Assembly (NCBI GenBank): GCA_965249645.1
Contig: CBDFML010000009.1
Coordinates: 186,001-250,000, forward strand
DNA length: 64,000 bases
Direction of reading: 5' to 3'
From: CAVOEB01 sp965249645
Lineage (GTDB): Bacteria > Pseudomonadota > Alphaproteobacteria > UBA828 > JAPUJA01
Shown here: in pieces, positions 51,086 to 62,735 of the stretch
How the letters are laid out: each line of letters starts with the position of its first letter
How positions within the stretch are numbered: position 1 is the stretch's first letter
Program-made: the position numbers and the translations under genes
Notes under the pieces: generated by a model
What the model saw: only the letters and a program-made list of their open reading frames with translations
Database searches by the model: none
What the model was told of the DNA's origin: nothing

Positions 51086-51622
51086 ATGCGATTGAAAATT
51101 CTTGGCCTCTTTGCGGCTCTGTTGCTCGTTGCGGCCTGTCAGACGGCACCCGAGGATTCGGCTTCGGGCGAAGGCGAGGGCGGCACCGAAGGTGGCGCCG
51201 GCGTCGAATCGACGGATTCGGGCGATGTCTCGTCCGGCGATATGTCTGATATGTCCGGCCCCGAGGCCGGTTCCGTCGACGAGTGGATGCAAGACGTCGG
51301 CTACATGGTTCATTTCGGCTTCGACAAGTCGAACCTCCAGTCGGAGGCGCGGGCGATCCTCGATCGTCAGGCGGAGTGGCTGATGCAGTATATCGGCTAC
51401 AGCGTGACCGTCGAAGGCCATTGCGACGAACGCGGTACCCGCGAGTACAACCTTGCTCTGGGCGAGCGCCGGGCAGCCTCCGTCAAAAGCTACCTCGTGG
51501 CGTTGGGCGTTGACCCGGGTCGGATCTCGACCCTCAGCTACGGCAAGGAACGGCCGCTCGCGACGGGTCACGACGAAGGGGCGTGGAGCCAGAACCGGCG
51601 CGGCGTGTCGATCCTGAACTAG
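51086..51622 (+). CDS. pal: Peptidoglycan-associated lipoprotein Pal
   Basis: 178 residues. The signal ends LLLVAAC, a lipobox. A Gly/Ser/Asp-rich linker leads to an OmpA-type domain (HFGFDKSNLQSEARAILD, VEGHCDERGTREYNLALGERRAASV). It tethers the outer membrane to peptidoglycan and docks TolB. GGAGGG precedes the ATG. Confidence 0.96.
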   Translation: MRLKILGLFAALLLVAACQTAPEDSASGEGEGGTEGGAGVESTDSGDVSSGDMSDMSGPEAGSVDEWMQDVGYMVHFGFDKSNLQSEARAILDRQAEWLMQYIGYSVTVEGHCDERGTREYNLALGERRAASVKSYLVALGVDPGRISTLSYGKERPLATGHDEGAWSQNRRGVSILN

Positions 51623-51784
51623 GGTGCGGGCGGCGCCGCCGCTCGAGTTACTTCTGTTTCGCCCGGCGGCCCGCCGGGCGAGCGCTTGGGTGAAGCACCG
51701 GCGCCGCGTGATGCGGCACCGGTGTGCGCAGCCGGAAACAGGCCGTTTTGGCCAGGATCCAGATTGAAGGTTGCGACAAACGCG

Positions 51785-52729
51785 ATGATAAAACGCTGGC
51801 TTCCCCTCGTTCTTCTCTCGATCCTCTGTGTCGTGGCGGGCCTTGCCGGGCCGGTTCGCGCGCAGTCGGGCGATGTCAATCAGCTCTATCACGAGATCGA
51901 GCGGCTGCGCCAAGACTTGAGTGATATGCAGGCGTATGTCTTTTCGGCCGACAAGACCGGCGCCCCGCCTGAGATCGCAGCGGCCGCGCCGGCCGACGGC
52001 CAGAACCCTGCGCGGTTTGCCGCCGATCTGGAATATCGCATGGGACTGGTCGACGAGCAGTTCCGCATGATGACCGGGCAATTTGAAGAGCTCGGCCATC
52101 GCATGCTGCTGCTCGAGCAGCGAATCGAAAAGCTGGTTGCCGACATGGATTTCCGCCTTGGCGAGCTGGAACAGGCGGCCGCTGCCGCCGCTGAAGCGCT
52201 GGCAGCGCCTGCACCGGCATCCGCTTCCGAGACGGCCTACCCCTCGATCGACGATCTGGTCGAGGGCAGCCCCGCGACGCCGACCGAGCCCGTATTGCTC
52301 CTGCCGCCGGGCACCGACCAGGAACAGTACGAGTTCGCCCTCGCGCAGGTACGGACCATGCAGCAGAACGCAGGCACGCAAGGGCTCGATGACGCAGTCG
52401 ACGAAGCGCGCCGCAGCCTCGAGGAATTCCTCGCCCGCAACCCGGACAGCGATCTGGCAGTCAACGCGTCCTACTGGCTGGGTGAAGTGCATTACTTCGT
52501 CCAGGATTACGAACGCGCCATGGTCATATTCGCGCGCAATTACGAAAAACGCCCGAGCGGGCGAAAGGCGCCGGAAAACCTTCTCAAACTGGCCATGTCG
52601 CTCAGCAACCTGGGGCGTGCAAGCGACGCTTGCCAGGCGCTGCGCGAGATGCGGACCAAGTTCCCCGACACCTCGGAGAACCTCGCCCAGAAGGCCAACG
52701 CCCAATGGTCCGCCAACGCCTGCGAGTAG
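51785..52729 (+). CDS. cpoB: Cell-division coordinator CpoB (YbgF)
   Basis: 314 residues from ATG 51785. A signal peptide ends VRA|QSGD. Residues 30-125 form a coiled coil, a proline-rich linker follows, and TPR repeats (YWLGEVHYFVQDYERAMVIFARNY, ENLLKLAMSLSNLG) fill the C-terminus. It couples peptidoglycan synthesis and Tol-driven constriction. An 8-9 bp GC-rich hairpin without T tract (51660-51680) separates it from pal. Confidence 0.92.
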   Translation: MIKRWLPLVLLSILCVVAGLAGPVRAQSGDVNQLYHEIERLRQDLSDMQAYVFSADKTGAPPEIAAAAPADGQNPARFAADLEYRMGLVDEQFRMMTGQFEELGHRMLLLEQRIEKLVADMDFRLGELEQAAAAAAEALAAPAPASASETAYPSIDDLVEGSPATPTEPVLLLPPGTDQEQYEFALAQVRTMQQNAGTQGLDDAVDEARRSLEEFLARNPDSDLAVNASYWLGEVHYFVQDYERAMVIFARNYEKRPSGRKAPENLLKLAMSLSNLGRASDACQALREMRTKFPDTSENLAQKANAQWSANACE

Positions 52730-52756
52730 GTCTCGCCACGGCGAGCGTTAGAACCC

Positions 52757-54151
52757 ATGGCTGAACGCCCCGTCACAGCGTCCGACTTTGCGCTCCGGCT
52801 CGATCGGCTGGGCCCCTTCGAGCCTCGTCCCGCGCTTGCCGTAGCGGTTTCGGGCGGTGCCGACAGCCTCGCGTTGTGCCTGCTCGCTGCCCGTTGGGCG
52901 GCGCGGCGCGGCGGCACGGCCGTCGGGGTGGTCGTCGATCACGGCCTGCGCCCCGAGGCGGGCGCCGAAGCCCGTCAGGTCGCGGGTTGGCTCGAGGCCC
53001 GTGGGATCGCCTGCCAGGTGCTGCGCTGGCGCGGGCCCAAGCCCGTTACGGGGCTTGCTGTCGCCGCCCGAGAGGCGCGCTACGGCCTGCTCGCCGGCTG
53101 GTGCCGACGCCACGGCCGGCTTCATCTCCTGCTTGCCCATCACCGCGAGGACCAGGCCGAGACCGTGTTGCTGCGCCTCGGGCGGGGCAGCGGTCTCGAC
53201 GGCCTGGCCGCCATGGCCGCCGTATCCGAACGCGGCGGCGTACGCATACTGCGCCCGCTTCTCGACGTGCCCAAGGCGCGGCTCGCGGCGACGCTGCGGG
53301 CGATAAAGCAGCCCTGGGTGGAGGATCCCAGCAACCGCGACGAACGCTATTCCCGGGTGCGGCTGCGCGCGCTCGCGCCCGCGTTGGAGGACGAGGGGGT
53401 GACCCCCGCGGCTGTCGGCGAAACCGCGGCCCGGCTGGGTGTCGCCCGCGCCGGCCTCGAGGTCGCGGTCGCCGGCCTGCTTGCTAGAAGTGCGGAGCTC
53501 GACGAATCAGGCTACGCACGAATCGATGCCGCGCTCCTGGCCCGTGCGCCCGACGAGATCGCGCGCCGCGCGCTGGGCAATGTGATGGCCTGCATCGGCG
53601 GTGGCCAGTATCCACCGCGCCGCGCAGCGCTCGAACGCCTGCTCGCCCGGCTGCGCGCGGGCGCCTGGAGCGGTGCACGCACCCTGGGGGGCTGCCACCT
53701 CGGATTCGAGGGGGACCGCCTGCGGGTTTGCCGCGAACTGCGTGCCGCGCGCGAATGTCTCGGCCTCGTGCCGGGCGGCGCCGGGCTGTGGGACGGGCGC
53801 TTTGCCGTGCGGCTGGGCCGGGCACGCGGCACTTCGTCGCGGCGTCGGGCTGCCTCGCTCGAGGTCCGGGCGCTGGGTCCGGCTGGGTGGCGGGCGCTCC
53901 AGGGCAGCGAGGCCGAGGCGGCGGGCCGGGCGCTGCCCGCGCCGGTGCGGCTTGCGTTGCCCGCCCTGTGGGATCTTGAAGGGGTGTGTTCGGTTCCCCA
54001 TCTTAACTTCTGGCGTGTCGAGCTTGCGGCACTGCCGGCTGTGACGCTCGATGCCGTGTTCCGTCCCCGCCGGCCGCTGTGTCCGCTGCCCTTTGCAGCG
54101 GCGCCGGCCGGATCAAGGCAAACGATCAGGACAACATGGTTAAGCAGTTGA
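52757..54151 (+). CDS. tilS: tRNA(Ile)-lysidine synthase
   Basis: 464 residues. The PP-loop ATP site is AVSGGADSLAL (about residues 30-40). HHREDQAETVLLRLGRGSGLDGLAAM and RPLLDVPKARL...WVEDPSNRD are further TilS signatures, and the C-terminal domain is present. It makes lysidine in the CAU anticodon so that it reads AUA. It sits between cpoB and ftsH, as in relatives. Confidence 0.94.
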   Translation: MAERPVTASDFALRLDRLGPFEPRPALAVAVSGGADSLALCLLAARWAARRGGTAVGVVVDHGLRPEAGAEARQVAGWLEARGIACQVLRWRGPKPVTGLAVAAREARYGLLAGWCRRHGRLHLLLAHHREDQAETVLLRLGRGSGLDGLAAMAAVSERGGVRILRPLLDVPKARLAATLRAIKQPWVEDPSNRDERYSRVRLRALAPALEDEGVTPAAVGETAARLGVARAGLEVAVAGLLARSAELDESGYARIDAALLARAPDEIARRALGNVMACIGGGQYPPRRAALERLLARLRAGAWSGARTLGGCHLGFEGDRLRVCRELRAARECLGLVPGGAGLWDGRFAVRLGRARGTSSRRRAASLEVRALGPAGWRALQGSEAEAAGRALPAPVRLALPALWDLEGVCSVPHLNFWRVELAALPAVTLDAVFRPRRPLCPLPFAAAPAGSRQTIRTTWLSS

Positions 54152-54176
54152 CACGGCGTGATTATGGCGGTTTTAA
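54148..54176 (+). promoter_or_regulatory. Candidate promoter for ftsH
   Basis: TTGACA at 54148 overlaps the tilS stop, and TTTTAA follows after 17 bases. The -35 is consensus but the -10 is weak. It would initiate about 30 bp before the ftsH start. Confidence 0.35.
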
Positions 54177-54211
54177 CGAACGGCTGGTTTGATGTAGACT
54201 AAGCGGTGGCG

Positions 54212-56200
<1,989 letters not shown>

Positions 56201-56218
56201 CCGCCTGCGCGCCGACCC

Positions 56219-57316
56219 TTGACGACCCCCTCCCAGAGCCCCGAGCCCGCGCGGGGCTTGTCGTTTCCGCCTGCGCGCCTGTGCCCGCTGGGTCTCAATG
56301 CGGCGGGCGAGGGCGAACCGCTCGCGGGCGGACCGCTCGCCTTTTCCGCCTGCGAGGTTCTGACCCGACACCCCGACGGGCGGCGCTCGGAGCACTTGGC
56401 GCTCACGCAATTTGCCGGCGACGGGCGGAACCTGCCTGCCGATCTCGCGGCTGTGTTGGGCACCCAGTATCGCGCGCTCGCCGCGCCCCGCGCGCCTCTC
56501 GCGGGCGTCGCTCTCGACCGGCCGCAGCTGATGGGCGTGGTCAACGTCACGCCCGACAGCTTCTCCGACGGCGGCGAGACGGTGGCCCGCGAAGCCGCCA
56601 TCGCGCGTGGCCGGGCGATGGCCGAGGCGGGCGCAGCGATAATCGATGTGGGCGGTGAATCGACTCGGCCGGGCTCTGAACCGATGCCCGCAACGGTCCA
56701 GATCGACCGGGTTCGCCCGGTGATCGAGGTGCTCGCGGGCGACGGCTTTACGGTCTCCATCGACAGCCGCTCCGCCGAGGTGATGGGCGCAGCACTCGAC
56801 GCCGGCGCCCGGATGGTCAACGACACCAGCGCGTTGAGGTTCGATCCCGAAAGCCTGGCGCTGGTGGCGGCCCGAGGCGTGCCGGCGGTGCTGATGCACA
56901 TGCAGGGCACGCCGCAGACCATGCAACAGAACCCGAGCTACGACGACGTGGTTCTCGACCTGCTCGACTATTTCAGCGAGCGTCTCGCGGCCTGTGTCGC
57001 TGCCGGGATCGACCCGGAGCGGCTGGTTTTCGATCCCGGCATCGGGTTCGGCAAGACGGTGGAGCACAATGTCGACCTGATGGGGCATATTGCGGCGTTT
57101 CACGCGCTCGGCTGCCCCCTGCTGGTGGGAATCTCGCGCAAGAGCACGATTGCGCGGCTTTCCGACGATGCGCCGGTCGAACGGCGGCTCGGCGGGTCGA
57201 TCGCGGCGGCGCTGTTCTGTGCCGCGCGCGGGGTCCAGCTGATCCGGGTGCACGACGTGGTCGAGACTCGCCAGGCGCTCGACGTCTGGACGGCTTTTGC
57301 GCAAGGCGCCAAATAA
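56219..57316 (+). CDS. folP: Dihydropteroate synthase with N-terminal extension
   Basis: 365 residues from TTG 56219. The first 100 residues are an extension seen in relatives of this class. The barrel follows with MGVVNVTPDSFSDGG, IIDVGGESTRPGSEP, MVNDTSALRFD and FDPGIGFGKTVEHN. It joins p-aminobenzoate to the pterin and is the sulfonamide target. The start codon choice is uncertain. Confidence 0.93.
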   Translation: MTTPSQSPEPARGLSFPPARLCPLGLNAAGEGEPLAGGPLAFSACEVLTRHPDGRRSEHLALTQFAGDGRNLPADLAAVLGTQYRALAAPRAPLAGVALDRPQLMGVVNVTPDSFSDGGETVAREAAIARGRAMAEAGAAIIDVGGESTRPGSEPMPATVQIDRVRPVIEVLAGDGFTVSIDSRSAEVMGAALDAGARMVNDTSALRFDPESLALVAARGVPAVLMHMQGTPQTMQQNPSYDDVVLDLLDYFSERLAACVAAGIDPERLVFDPGIGFGKTVEHNVDLMGHIAAFHALGCPLLVGISRKSTIARLSDDAPVERRLGGSIAAALFCAARGVQLIRVHDVVETRQALDVWTAFAQGAK

Positions 57317-57394
57317 GCCCCGTGGCGGCAATGTCCTTGTGGTAAGAAGTACCCCGAGAAACCGGGTTATCCCGTCCGGGTGAAGGGACACGCC

Positions 57395-58744
57395 ATGACA
57401 CGCACGCTGTTCGGCACCGATGGCATTCGGGGCACCGCCAACGTCGATCCCATGACCGCCGAGGTTGCGCTCCGGGTCGGCATGGCCGCGGGCCTGCAGT
57501 TTCTCCGGGGCGCCCATCGCCACCGGGTCGTCATCGGCAAGGACACCCGGCTCTCGGGCTACTTGCTCGAACCCGCATTGACCGCGGGATTTATCTCTGT
57601 GGGCATGGACGTGGTGCTGGTCGGGCCATTGCCGACGCCTGCGGTGGCCATGTTGACCCGCTCGCTCCGCGCCGATCTGGGAGTCATGATCTCGGCCTCA
57701 CACAACCCCTTCGAAGACAACGGCATCAAGCTTTTCGCCCCCGACGGCTACAAGCTTTCGGACGAGGTAGAGGCGGCGATCGAAGCCCGCCTTGAATCGG
57801 GCCTCGACGATGGCCTCGCCGCGCCGGTGGCGCTCGGTCGGGCCCTTCGCCTTGACGACGCGGAGGGCCGCTACATCGAGTTCGTCAAGAACACCTTTCC
57901 CAAGGAGCGCAGTCTCGAGGGCCGGAAAATCGTTGTCGATTGCGCCAACGGGGCGGCCTACAAGGTGGCGCCCACGGTGCTGTGGGAACTGGGCGCCGAG
58001 GTCGTGCCCATCGGCATCAAGCCCGACGGCATGAATATCAACAAGGATTGCGGTTCGACAGCACCGGAGCTGTTGTGCAGTCAGGTGGTCGTGCATGGCG
58101 CCGATCTCGGTATCGCTCTCGATGGTGACGCCGACCGCATGGTGCTGTGCGACGAGAGGGGCGCCCTGATCGACGGCGATCAGGTGATGGCCCTGGTGGC
58201 TGGTTACTGGCAGAGCCGCGACCGCCTCAAGGGCGGCGGCGTCGTGGCGACGGTGATGTCGAACCTCGGGCTCGAGCGCCACCTCGAAAAGGCCGGTCTC
58301 TCGCTCGTGCGAACCCAGGTGGGGGATCGCTACGTCGTCGATCACATGCGCCAGCACGGCTTCAATGTCGGCGGCGAACAGTCCGGTCATATCGTGCTGA
58401 GCGACTATTCCACCACCGGCGACGGCCTGATCGCCGCCCTCCAGGCGCTGGCCGTTCTGGCCGCCGACGACCGGCCCGTGAGCACGGCCGGACGTCTGTT
58501 CGAGCCGCTGCCACAGATCCAGCTTAAGGTCCCGATCGGCGGTTCAACCCAGTCTTTGGACGACGATCGCGTCAAGCGGACGATTGCCGAGGGCGAAGCC
58601 CGCCTGGGCAAATCCGGCCGGCTGGTCATCCGCAAGTCCGGCACGGAGCCCGTCGTTCGCGTTATGGCGGAGGGTGAGGATGCGGAGTTGATCGACGACG
58701 TCGCGAACACGATCGTCGAGGAATTGACCCGGGCACAGGGTTGA
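57395..58744 (+). CDS. glmM: Phosphoglucosamine mutase
   Basis: 449 residues from ATG 57395 with AAGGG upstream. FGTDGIRG, the phosphoserine loop MISASHNPFEDNGIK, the metal loop ALDGDADRM and the sugar loop GGEQSGH are present. It converts glucosamine-6-phosphate to glucosamine-1-phosphate, between GlmS and GlmU. Confidence 0.97.
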   Translation: MTRTLFGTDGIRGTANVDPMTAEVALRVGMAAGLQFLRGAHRHRVVIGKDTRLSGYLLEPALTAGFISVGMDVVLVGPLPTPAVAMLTRSLRADLGVMISASHNPFEDNGIKLFAPDGYKLSDEVEAAIEARLESGLDDGLAAPVALGRALRLDDAEGRYIEFVKNTFPKERSLEGRKIVVDCANGAAYKVAPTVLWELGAEVVPIGIKPDGMNINKDCGSTAPELLCSQVVVHGADLGIALDGDADRMVLCDERGALIDGDQVMALVAGYWQSRDRLKGGGVVATVMSNLGLERHLEKAGLSLVRTQVGDRYVVDHMRQHGFNVGGEQSGHIVLSDYSTTGDGLIAALQALAVLAADDRPVSTAGRLFEPLPQIQLKVPIGGSTQSLDDDRVKRTIAEGEARLGKSGRLVIRKSGTEPVVRVMAEGEDAELIDDVANTIVEELTRAQG

Positions 58745-58745
58745 A

Positions 58746-59570
58746 ATGAGCGGTTCCGGAGCGAGCCTGCAAGGACGCGTGCTGATCGTGGCCGGCTCGG
58801 ATTCGAGCGGCGGAGCCGGCATCCAGGCCGACATCAAGTCAGTCACGGCCCTGGGCGGTTATGCCGCGACGGCGATTACGGCGGTCACCGTTCAGGACAC
58901 CACCGGTGTGTCCGCGATCACCGATATCGCGCCGGGCGTGGTTGCCGACCAGATGCGTGCCGTGCTCGACGATATCGGGGCCGACGCCATTAAAATCGGC
59001 ATGGTCCATAATTCCGGGATCATCGAAGCGGTGGCCGATGTGCTCGACGGTGCGGCGCGTGGCATTCCCACCATCGTCGATCCTGTGATGGCGGCAAAGG
59101 GTGGTGCTGCCCTGATGGCGGACGACGCCTCGCAGACCTTCCGCGCCCGCCTGCTGCTGCGCGCGGCGCTGATCACGCCGAATATTCCTGAGGCGGAAGC
59201 CCTGACCGGTTTTGATATCGGTGGCGTCGAGGACATGGTCCACGCCGCCGAGACGCTGATCACCTTCGGTGTCCCGGCGGTGCTGCTGACCGGCGGCCAC
59301 GGCACGGGAGAAACGGTCACCGACATTCTGGTCGGCGACGCGGGCACCGAGCGGTTCGAAAGCCCGCGCATTGATACGGTGCACACCCACGGCACCGGCT
59401 GCACCCTTGCGTCGGCGATCGCGACCGGGCTTGCCCAGGGGCTCGATTTGTCGGCTTCGGTTCGCCGTGCGCGGGCCTACGTCTTCGAGGCGATTCGCAC
59501 AGCGCCGGGGCTGGGCCGCGGCCACGGTCCGCTCAATCACGGCCACACGGTCGGCCCCTTCACGGGTTAG
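58746..59570 (+). CDS. thiD: Hydroxymethylpyrimidine/phosphomethylpyrimidine kinase
   Basis: 274 residues. AGSDSSGGAGIQADIKSVTALGGYAATAITAVTVQDT is the ribokinase-fold start, PVMAAKGGAAL is conserved, and DTVHTHGTGCTLASAIATGLA is the ATP/catalytic site. It phosphorylates HMP to HMP-PP for ThiE. Only one base separates it from glmM, so the two are co-transcribed. Confidence 0.93.
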   Translation: MSGSGASLQGRVLIVAGSDSSGGAGIQADIKSVTALGGYAATAITAVTVQDTTGVSAITDIAPGVVADQMRAVLDDIGADAIKIGMVHNSGIIEAVADVLDGAARGIPTIVDPVMAAKGGAALMADDASQTFRARLLLRAALITPNIPEAEALTGFDIGGVEDMVHAAETLITFGVPAVLLTGGHGTGETVTDILVGDAGTERFESPRIDTVHTHGTGCTLASAIATGLAQGLDLSASVRRARAYVFEAIRTAPGLGRGHGPLNHGHTVGPFTG

Positions 59571-59761
59571 AGCGAAACCCGATCGGGCGGCGGCACTTGG
59601 GTTTTGCAAGTCCGCACGCGCGGGGCGCCGCTTATGCCGCGCCAGCCTGCGCAGCGCCTGAACGCCGTTTCGCTCCTTTGCGTAAAGTGAAACGGAATTT
59701 GGCTCGGGCCGGCGCAAGAAACGGGTGGTCCAGGCGGCCGGGCGCTCCTATCTTGTGTCTC

Positions 59762-60652
59762 ATGACAGAGCACAACGCCTTTTCCACCGCCGATTACGAA
59801 CGAATCGAAGCGGCTATCCGCTTCCTCGATGCTCACGCGAACGAACAGCCGGAGCTGAGCGCGGTGGCCCGCGCCGCGGGGCTGTCGGAATTCCACTTCC
59901 AGCGGTTGTTCACGCGCTATGTCGGGATCAGCCCGAAGCGCTATCTCCAGTATCTGACACTGGAGCACGCCAAGTCGCTGCTCGCGCGCTCGCGCCCGGT
60001 GCTCGACGCGGCATTCGAAACCGGTCTCTCGGGGCCGGGGCGGCTGCACGACCTGTTCGTCACCTACGAGGCGATGACGCCGGGCGAGTATCGCCGCCGG
60101 GGCGTCGATCTCGAGATCGCTTACGGCGTTCACCCCAGTCCGTTCGGCGATTGCCTTTTGCTGCTGACCGAGCGCGGCCTGTGTGGCCTGGGATTTGCGG
60201 ACAGGGACGGGCGAGCGGATACGCTCGACGAGTTTCGCCGCCGTTGGCCTGGGGCCCGTTATATCGAAGCGCCCGAGCGTACCGCCCCCCTCATGGAAAA
60301 GATATTCGCCCGGGTGCCCGGGGCCGATCCTCTGCGTCTGCTGATTCGAGGCACCGCGTTTCAACTCAAGGTGTGGGAGGCGTTGCTGCGCATCCCGCCC
60401 GGCGCGGTCACGAGTTACACCGACCTTGCATCCGCCGTGGGCCGCCCCGGCTCGGCCCGCGCAGTGGGCGGCGCGGTGGGCGCCAACCCGGTCTCGTTTT
60501 TGGTTCCCTGTCATCGCGTCATCCGCGACAACGGCACCATTCACGGCTATGAATGGGGGGTCGCCCGCAAGCGGGCGATCCTCGCTTGGGAAGCTGCCTG
60601 GTTCGGCCCGGTCGCGGGGCATGCGGATAGCGAAGGGAGCCATGTGGCGTGA
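59762..60652 (+). CDS. AraC-type HTH fused to O6-alkylguanine-DNA methyltransferase (Ada-like)
   Basis: 296 residues from ATG 59762. Residues 10-115 form an AraC-type double helix-turn-helix (LSAVARAAGLSEFHFQRLFTRYVGISPKRYLQYL). Residues 120-280 form the methyltransferase with the acceptor cysteine in VPCHRVI. The zinc-binding phosphotriester domain of classical Ada is missing, so it cannot sense damage that way. It repairs alkylated guanine and may regulate its own gene. Its stop overlaps the next GTG start. Confidence 0.9.
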   Translation: MTEHNAFSTADYERIEAAIRFLDAHANEQPELSAVARAAGLSEFHFQRLFTRYVGISPKRYLQYLTLEHAKSLLARSRPVLDAAFETGLSGPGRLHDLFVTYEAMTPGEYRRRGVDLEIAYGVHPSPFGDCLLLLTERGLCGLGFADRDGRADTLDEFRRRWPGARYIEAPERTAPLMEKIFARVPGADPLRLLIRGTAFQLKVWEALLRIPPGAVTSYTDLASAVGRPGSARAVGGAVGANPVSFLVPCHRVIRDNGTIHGYEWGVARKRAILAWEAAWFGPVAGHADSEGSHVA

Positions 60653-61095
60653 ACGGACGGCATTTTGAGGATTTTTCGGTCGGCGACCGGTTCGAGACGG
60701 CGGGCAAAACGTTCAGCGAAGGCGAGATCCTCGACTTCGCCTTGCGCTACGACCCCCAGCGCTTTCATATGGACGTCGAGGCGGCCAAAGACACGATTTT
60801 TGGCGGGCTGATCGCGAGCGGCATCCAGACCCTCGCGGTGACGCTCCGCATGGTCATGCAGACGGGAATCTACGAAGGCACCGGACTGGGCTCGCCGGGC
60901 ATCGACGGTCTCAAATGGTTCAAGCCGGTTTATCCGGGCGATACGCTTCGCGGGGTGGTCGAGGTGCTGGAAACCCGCGCCTCCGACTCCAAGCCCGATC
61001 GAGGCTACGTCACCGTGCTCACGGACACGCTCAACCAGAACGACGAGACGGTCATGACCTTTACCTGTATGCAGATCATCAAGCGGCGCGCTTGA
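60649..61095 (+). CDS. MaoC-type hot-dog dehydratase
   Basis: 148 residues from GTG 60649 (GTGA overlap). FEDFSVGDRFETAGKTFSEGEILDFALRYDPQRFHMD contains the MaoC hydratase pattern (Asp and His of the active site), and FGGLIASGIQTLAVTLRM follows. It probably acts on 2-enoyl-CoA thioesters; partners are not nearby. Confidence 0.85.
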   Translation: MNGRHFEDFSVGDRFETAGKTFSEGEILDFALRYDPQRFHMDVEAAKDTIFGGLIASGIQTLAVTLRMVMQTGIYEGTGLGSPGIDGLKWFKPVYPGDTLRGVVEVLETRASDSKPDRGYVTVLTDTLNQNDETVMTFTCMQIIKRRA

Positions 61096-61129
61096 CAGGT
61101 ATCGGCCCGGGCCACCGTCGGAGGGGCAC

Positions 61130-61480
61130 ACGGACATCTATCACATCTGGTTCAACCTGAAGCAGGGCGAATCCGACCTTGAGTTCGCGGGCCACATGAA
61201 ATCGTTCATGGACGATCTGAAAGAGCGCGGCCTGATTGCCGGTTGGCGCCTGACCCGGCAAAAGCTGGGACTGATTCCCGAAGTCTTGCGCGAATTCCAT
61301 ATCATGATCGAAACCGACGGCATGGCGCAGCTCGATGAGGCGTTTGCCGTCATGACCGAGCGAACCGAGCCGGTGGAGGGCCTGCATTTCGCCGTCAACG
61401 GTCGGGTCACCGACGTTTTGGTCGCGCTCTACCGTGATATTCCCGACGCTCACCGGGTCGCCGGGCAGGAACGGTTTTAG
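61130..61480 (+). CDS. DUF6614-like protein with apparent ACG start
   Basis: 116 codons reading DIYHIWFNLKQGESDLEF...LIAGWRLTRQKLGL...EFHIMIETDGMAQLDEAFAV..., which matches a small alphaproteobacterial family that, as I recall, begins MDIYHIW. Here the codon before GAC is ACG, not ATG, although GGAGGGG stands just upstream. No ATG, GTG or TTG lies in frame before it. Translation might use ACG, or start at the internal ATG 61196 and lose 22 residues, or the gene may be newly dead. Confidence 0.6.
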   Translation, partial: TDIYHIWFNLKQGESDLEFAGHMKSFMDDLKERGLIAGWRLTRQKLGLIPEVLREFHIMIETDGMAQLDEAFAVMTERTEPVEGLHFAVNGRVTDVLVALYRDIPDAHRVAGQERF

Positions 61481-61670
61481 GCGCTATTCGGGCGCTTGCG
61501 GATCACATTCTCTTAAGCGAGATCGTGAGCATACTCCGCGCCGCGATGGGCCGTCGGGCGGCCTCCGTCGTTGCGCGCCCCGTTCTTCGGGCTAGCCTCG
61601 GGGCATCATCCGCCATTATAAAACGGCTTGGCCGGATGCGTTCCGGTTAATCGACACGATCGGGGACGGC
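61481..61670. other. Intergenic region before heme A synthase
   Basis: About 190 bp, with no gene or clear terminator recognised. TATAAAACGG near 61617 is AT-rich and could be part of the ctaA promoter. Confidence 0.4.
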
Positions 61671-62735
61671 ATGATCCACGGCGGCCGCAGCGTCATTCGA
61701 CAGAGCGGGTTTTCGCATGGGCGCGACCCAGTGCTCGTCTGGATGGTCACCTGCTGCGCCATTATTTTTGCCATGGTCGTGCTCGGCGGCATCACTCGGC
61801 TGACCGAATCGGGCCTCTCGATAGTCGATTGGCACCCGGTGATGGGAATCCTGCCGCCGCTCGACGAACAGGCGTGGCAGGCTGCCTTTGTCGAGTATCA
61901 GCAGTTTCCCGAATATCAGAAGGTCAATCTCGGCATGACGCTGGAGGCCTTCAAAGCGATCTACTGGATGGAGTACGCCCATCGCATGCTGGGCCGCGTC
62001 ATCGGTGTCGTCTTCTTCGTCCCCTACGTTTATTTCCTGGTCACCGGCCGGCTTGCAGCCCCGCTCGCTGCGCGACTGGCCATCGTTTTCCTGCTGGGCG
62101 CGCTGCAGGGGCTGCTCGGCTGGTACATGATCAAGTCCGGCCTCGTGTCCGACCCCGATGTCAGCCCCTATCGACTGACCGCCCATCTCGGCCTCGCCGT
62201 GGCAATCTACGCCGTCCTGATGTGGCTTGCGCTGGGCCGGGCGTCCCGCCCCCATGCCTTCGCCAGCGGGTTGGCGCCCGCGGGCCTGCGCCGGCTGGCC
62301 GTCGTCGTCGTGGGGCTCGTCTTCCTGACCGTGCTATCCGGCGGGTTCGTGGCGGGCAATGACGCGGGCCTCGCCTACAACAGCTTTCCCCTGATGGACG
62401 GCCACCTGGTGCCGCGGGATTACCTGCTGATCGAACCGGCCTGGCGCAACATCTTCGAAAACGTGCCCGCGGTGCAGTTCGATCACAGGGTGCTTGCCGT
62501 TGTCACCGTCGTTCTCGTCCTTCTGCTCTGGGGTCTGTCGCTCCGTCACCTGCTCGAGGCGGGCGCGCGCTCGGCCTTGAACAGCCTGGCTCTCGCGGCG
62601 CTGGCTCAGTTCGGACTCGGCATTGCAACCCTGCTTGCCTTCGTGCCGGTCTCGCTTGGCGCCCTGCACCAGGCGGGGGCTCTGCTGCTCCTGAGCGCCG
62701 TGATCTGGGTCAACCGGGCCCTTCGCCCGCTTTGA
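61671..62735 (+). CDS. ctaA: Heme A synthase (COX15 family)
   Basis: 354 residues with eight predicted membrane helices. Conserved histidines appear in WMEYAHRMLGR, TAHLGLAV, FDHRVLA and LGALHQAGALLLL. GGITRLTESGLSIVDWHPVMGILPP is the family start. It hydroxylates heme O to heme A for aa3-type oxidase. The last 26 bases overlap the convergent MFS gene. Confidence 0.94.
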   Translation: MIHGGRSVIRQSGFSHGRDPVLVWMVTCCAIIFAMVVLGGITRLTESGLSIVDWHPVMGILPPLDEQAWQAAFVEYQQFPEYQKVNLGMTLEAFKAIYWMEYAHRMLGRVIGVVFFVPYVYFLVTGRLAAPLAARLAIVFLLGALQGLLGWYMIKSGLVSDPDVSPYRLTAHLGLAVAIYAVLMWLALGRASRPHAFASGLAPAGLRRLAVVVVGLVFLTVLSGGFVAGNDAGLAYNSFPLMDGHLVPRDYLLIEPAWRNIFENVPAVQFDHRVLAVVTVVLVLLLWGLSLRHLLEAGARSALNSLALAALAQFGLGIATLLAFVPVSLGALHQAGALLLLSAVIWVNRALRPL

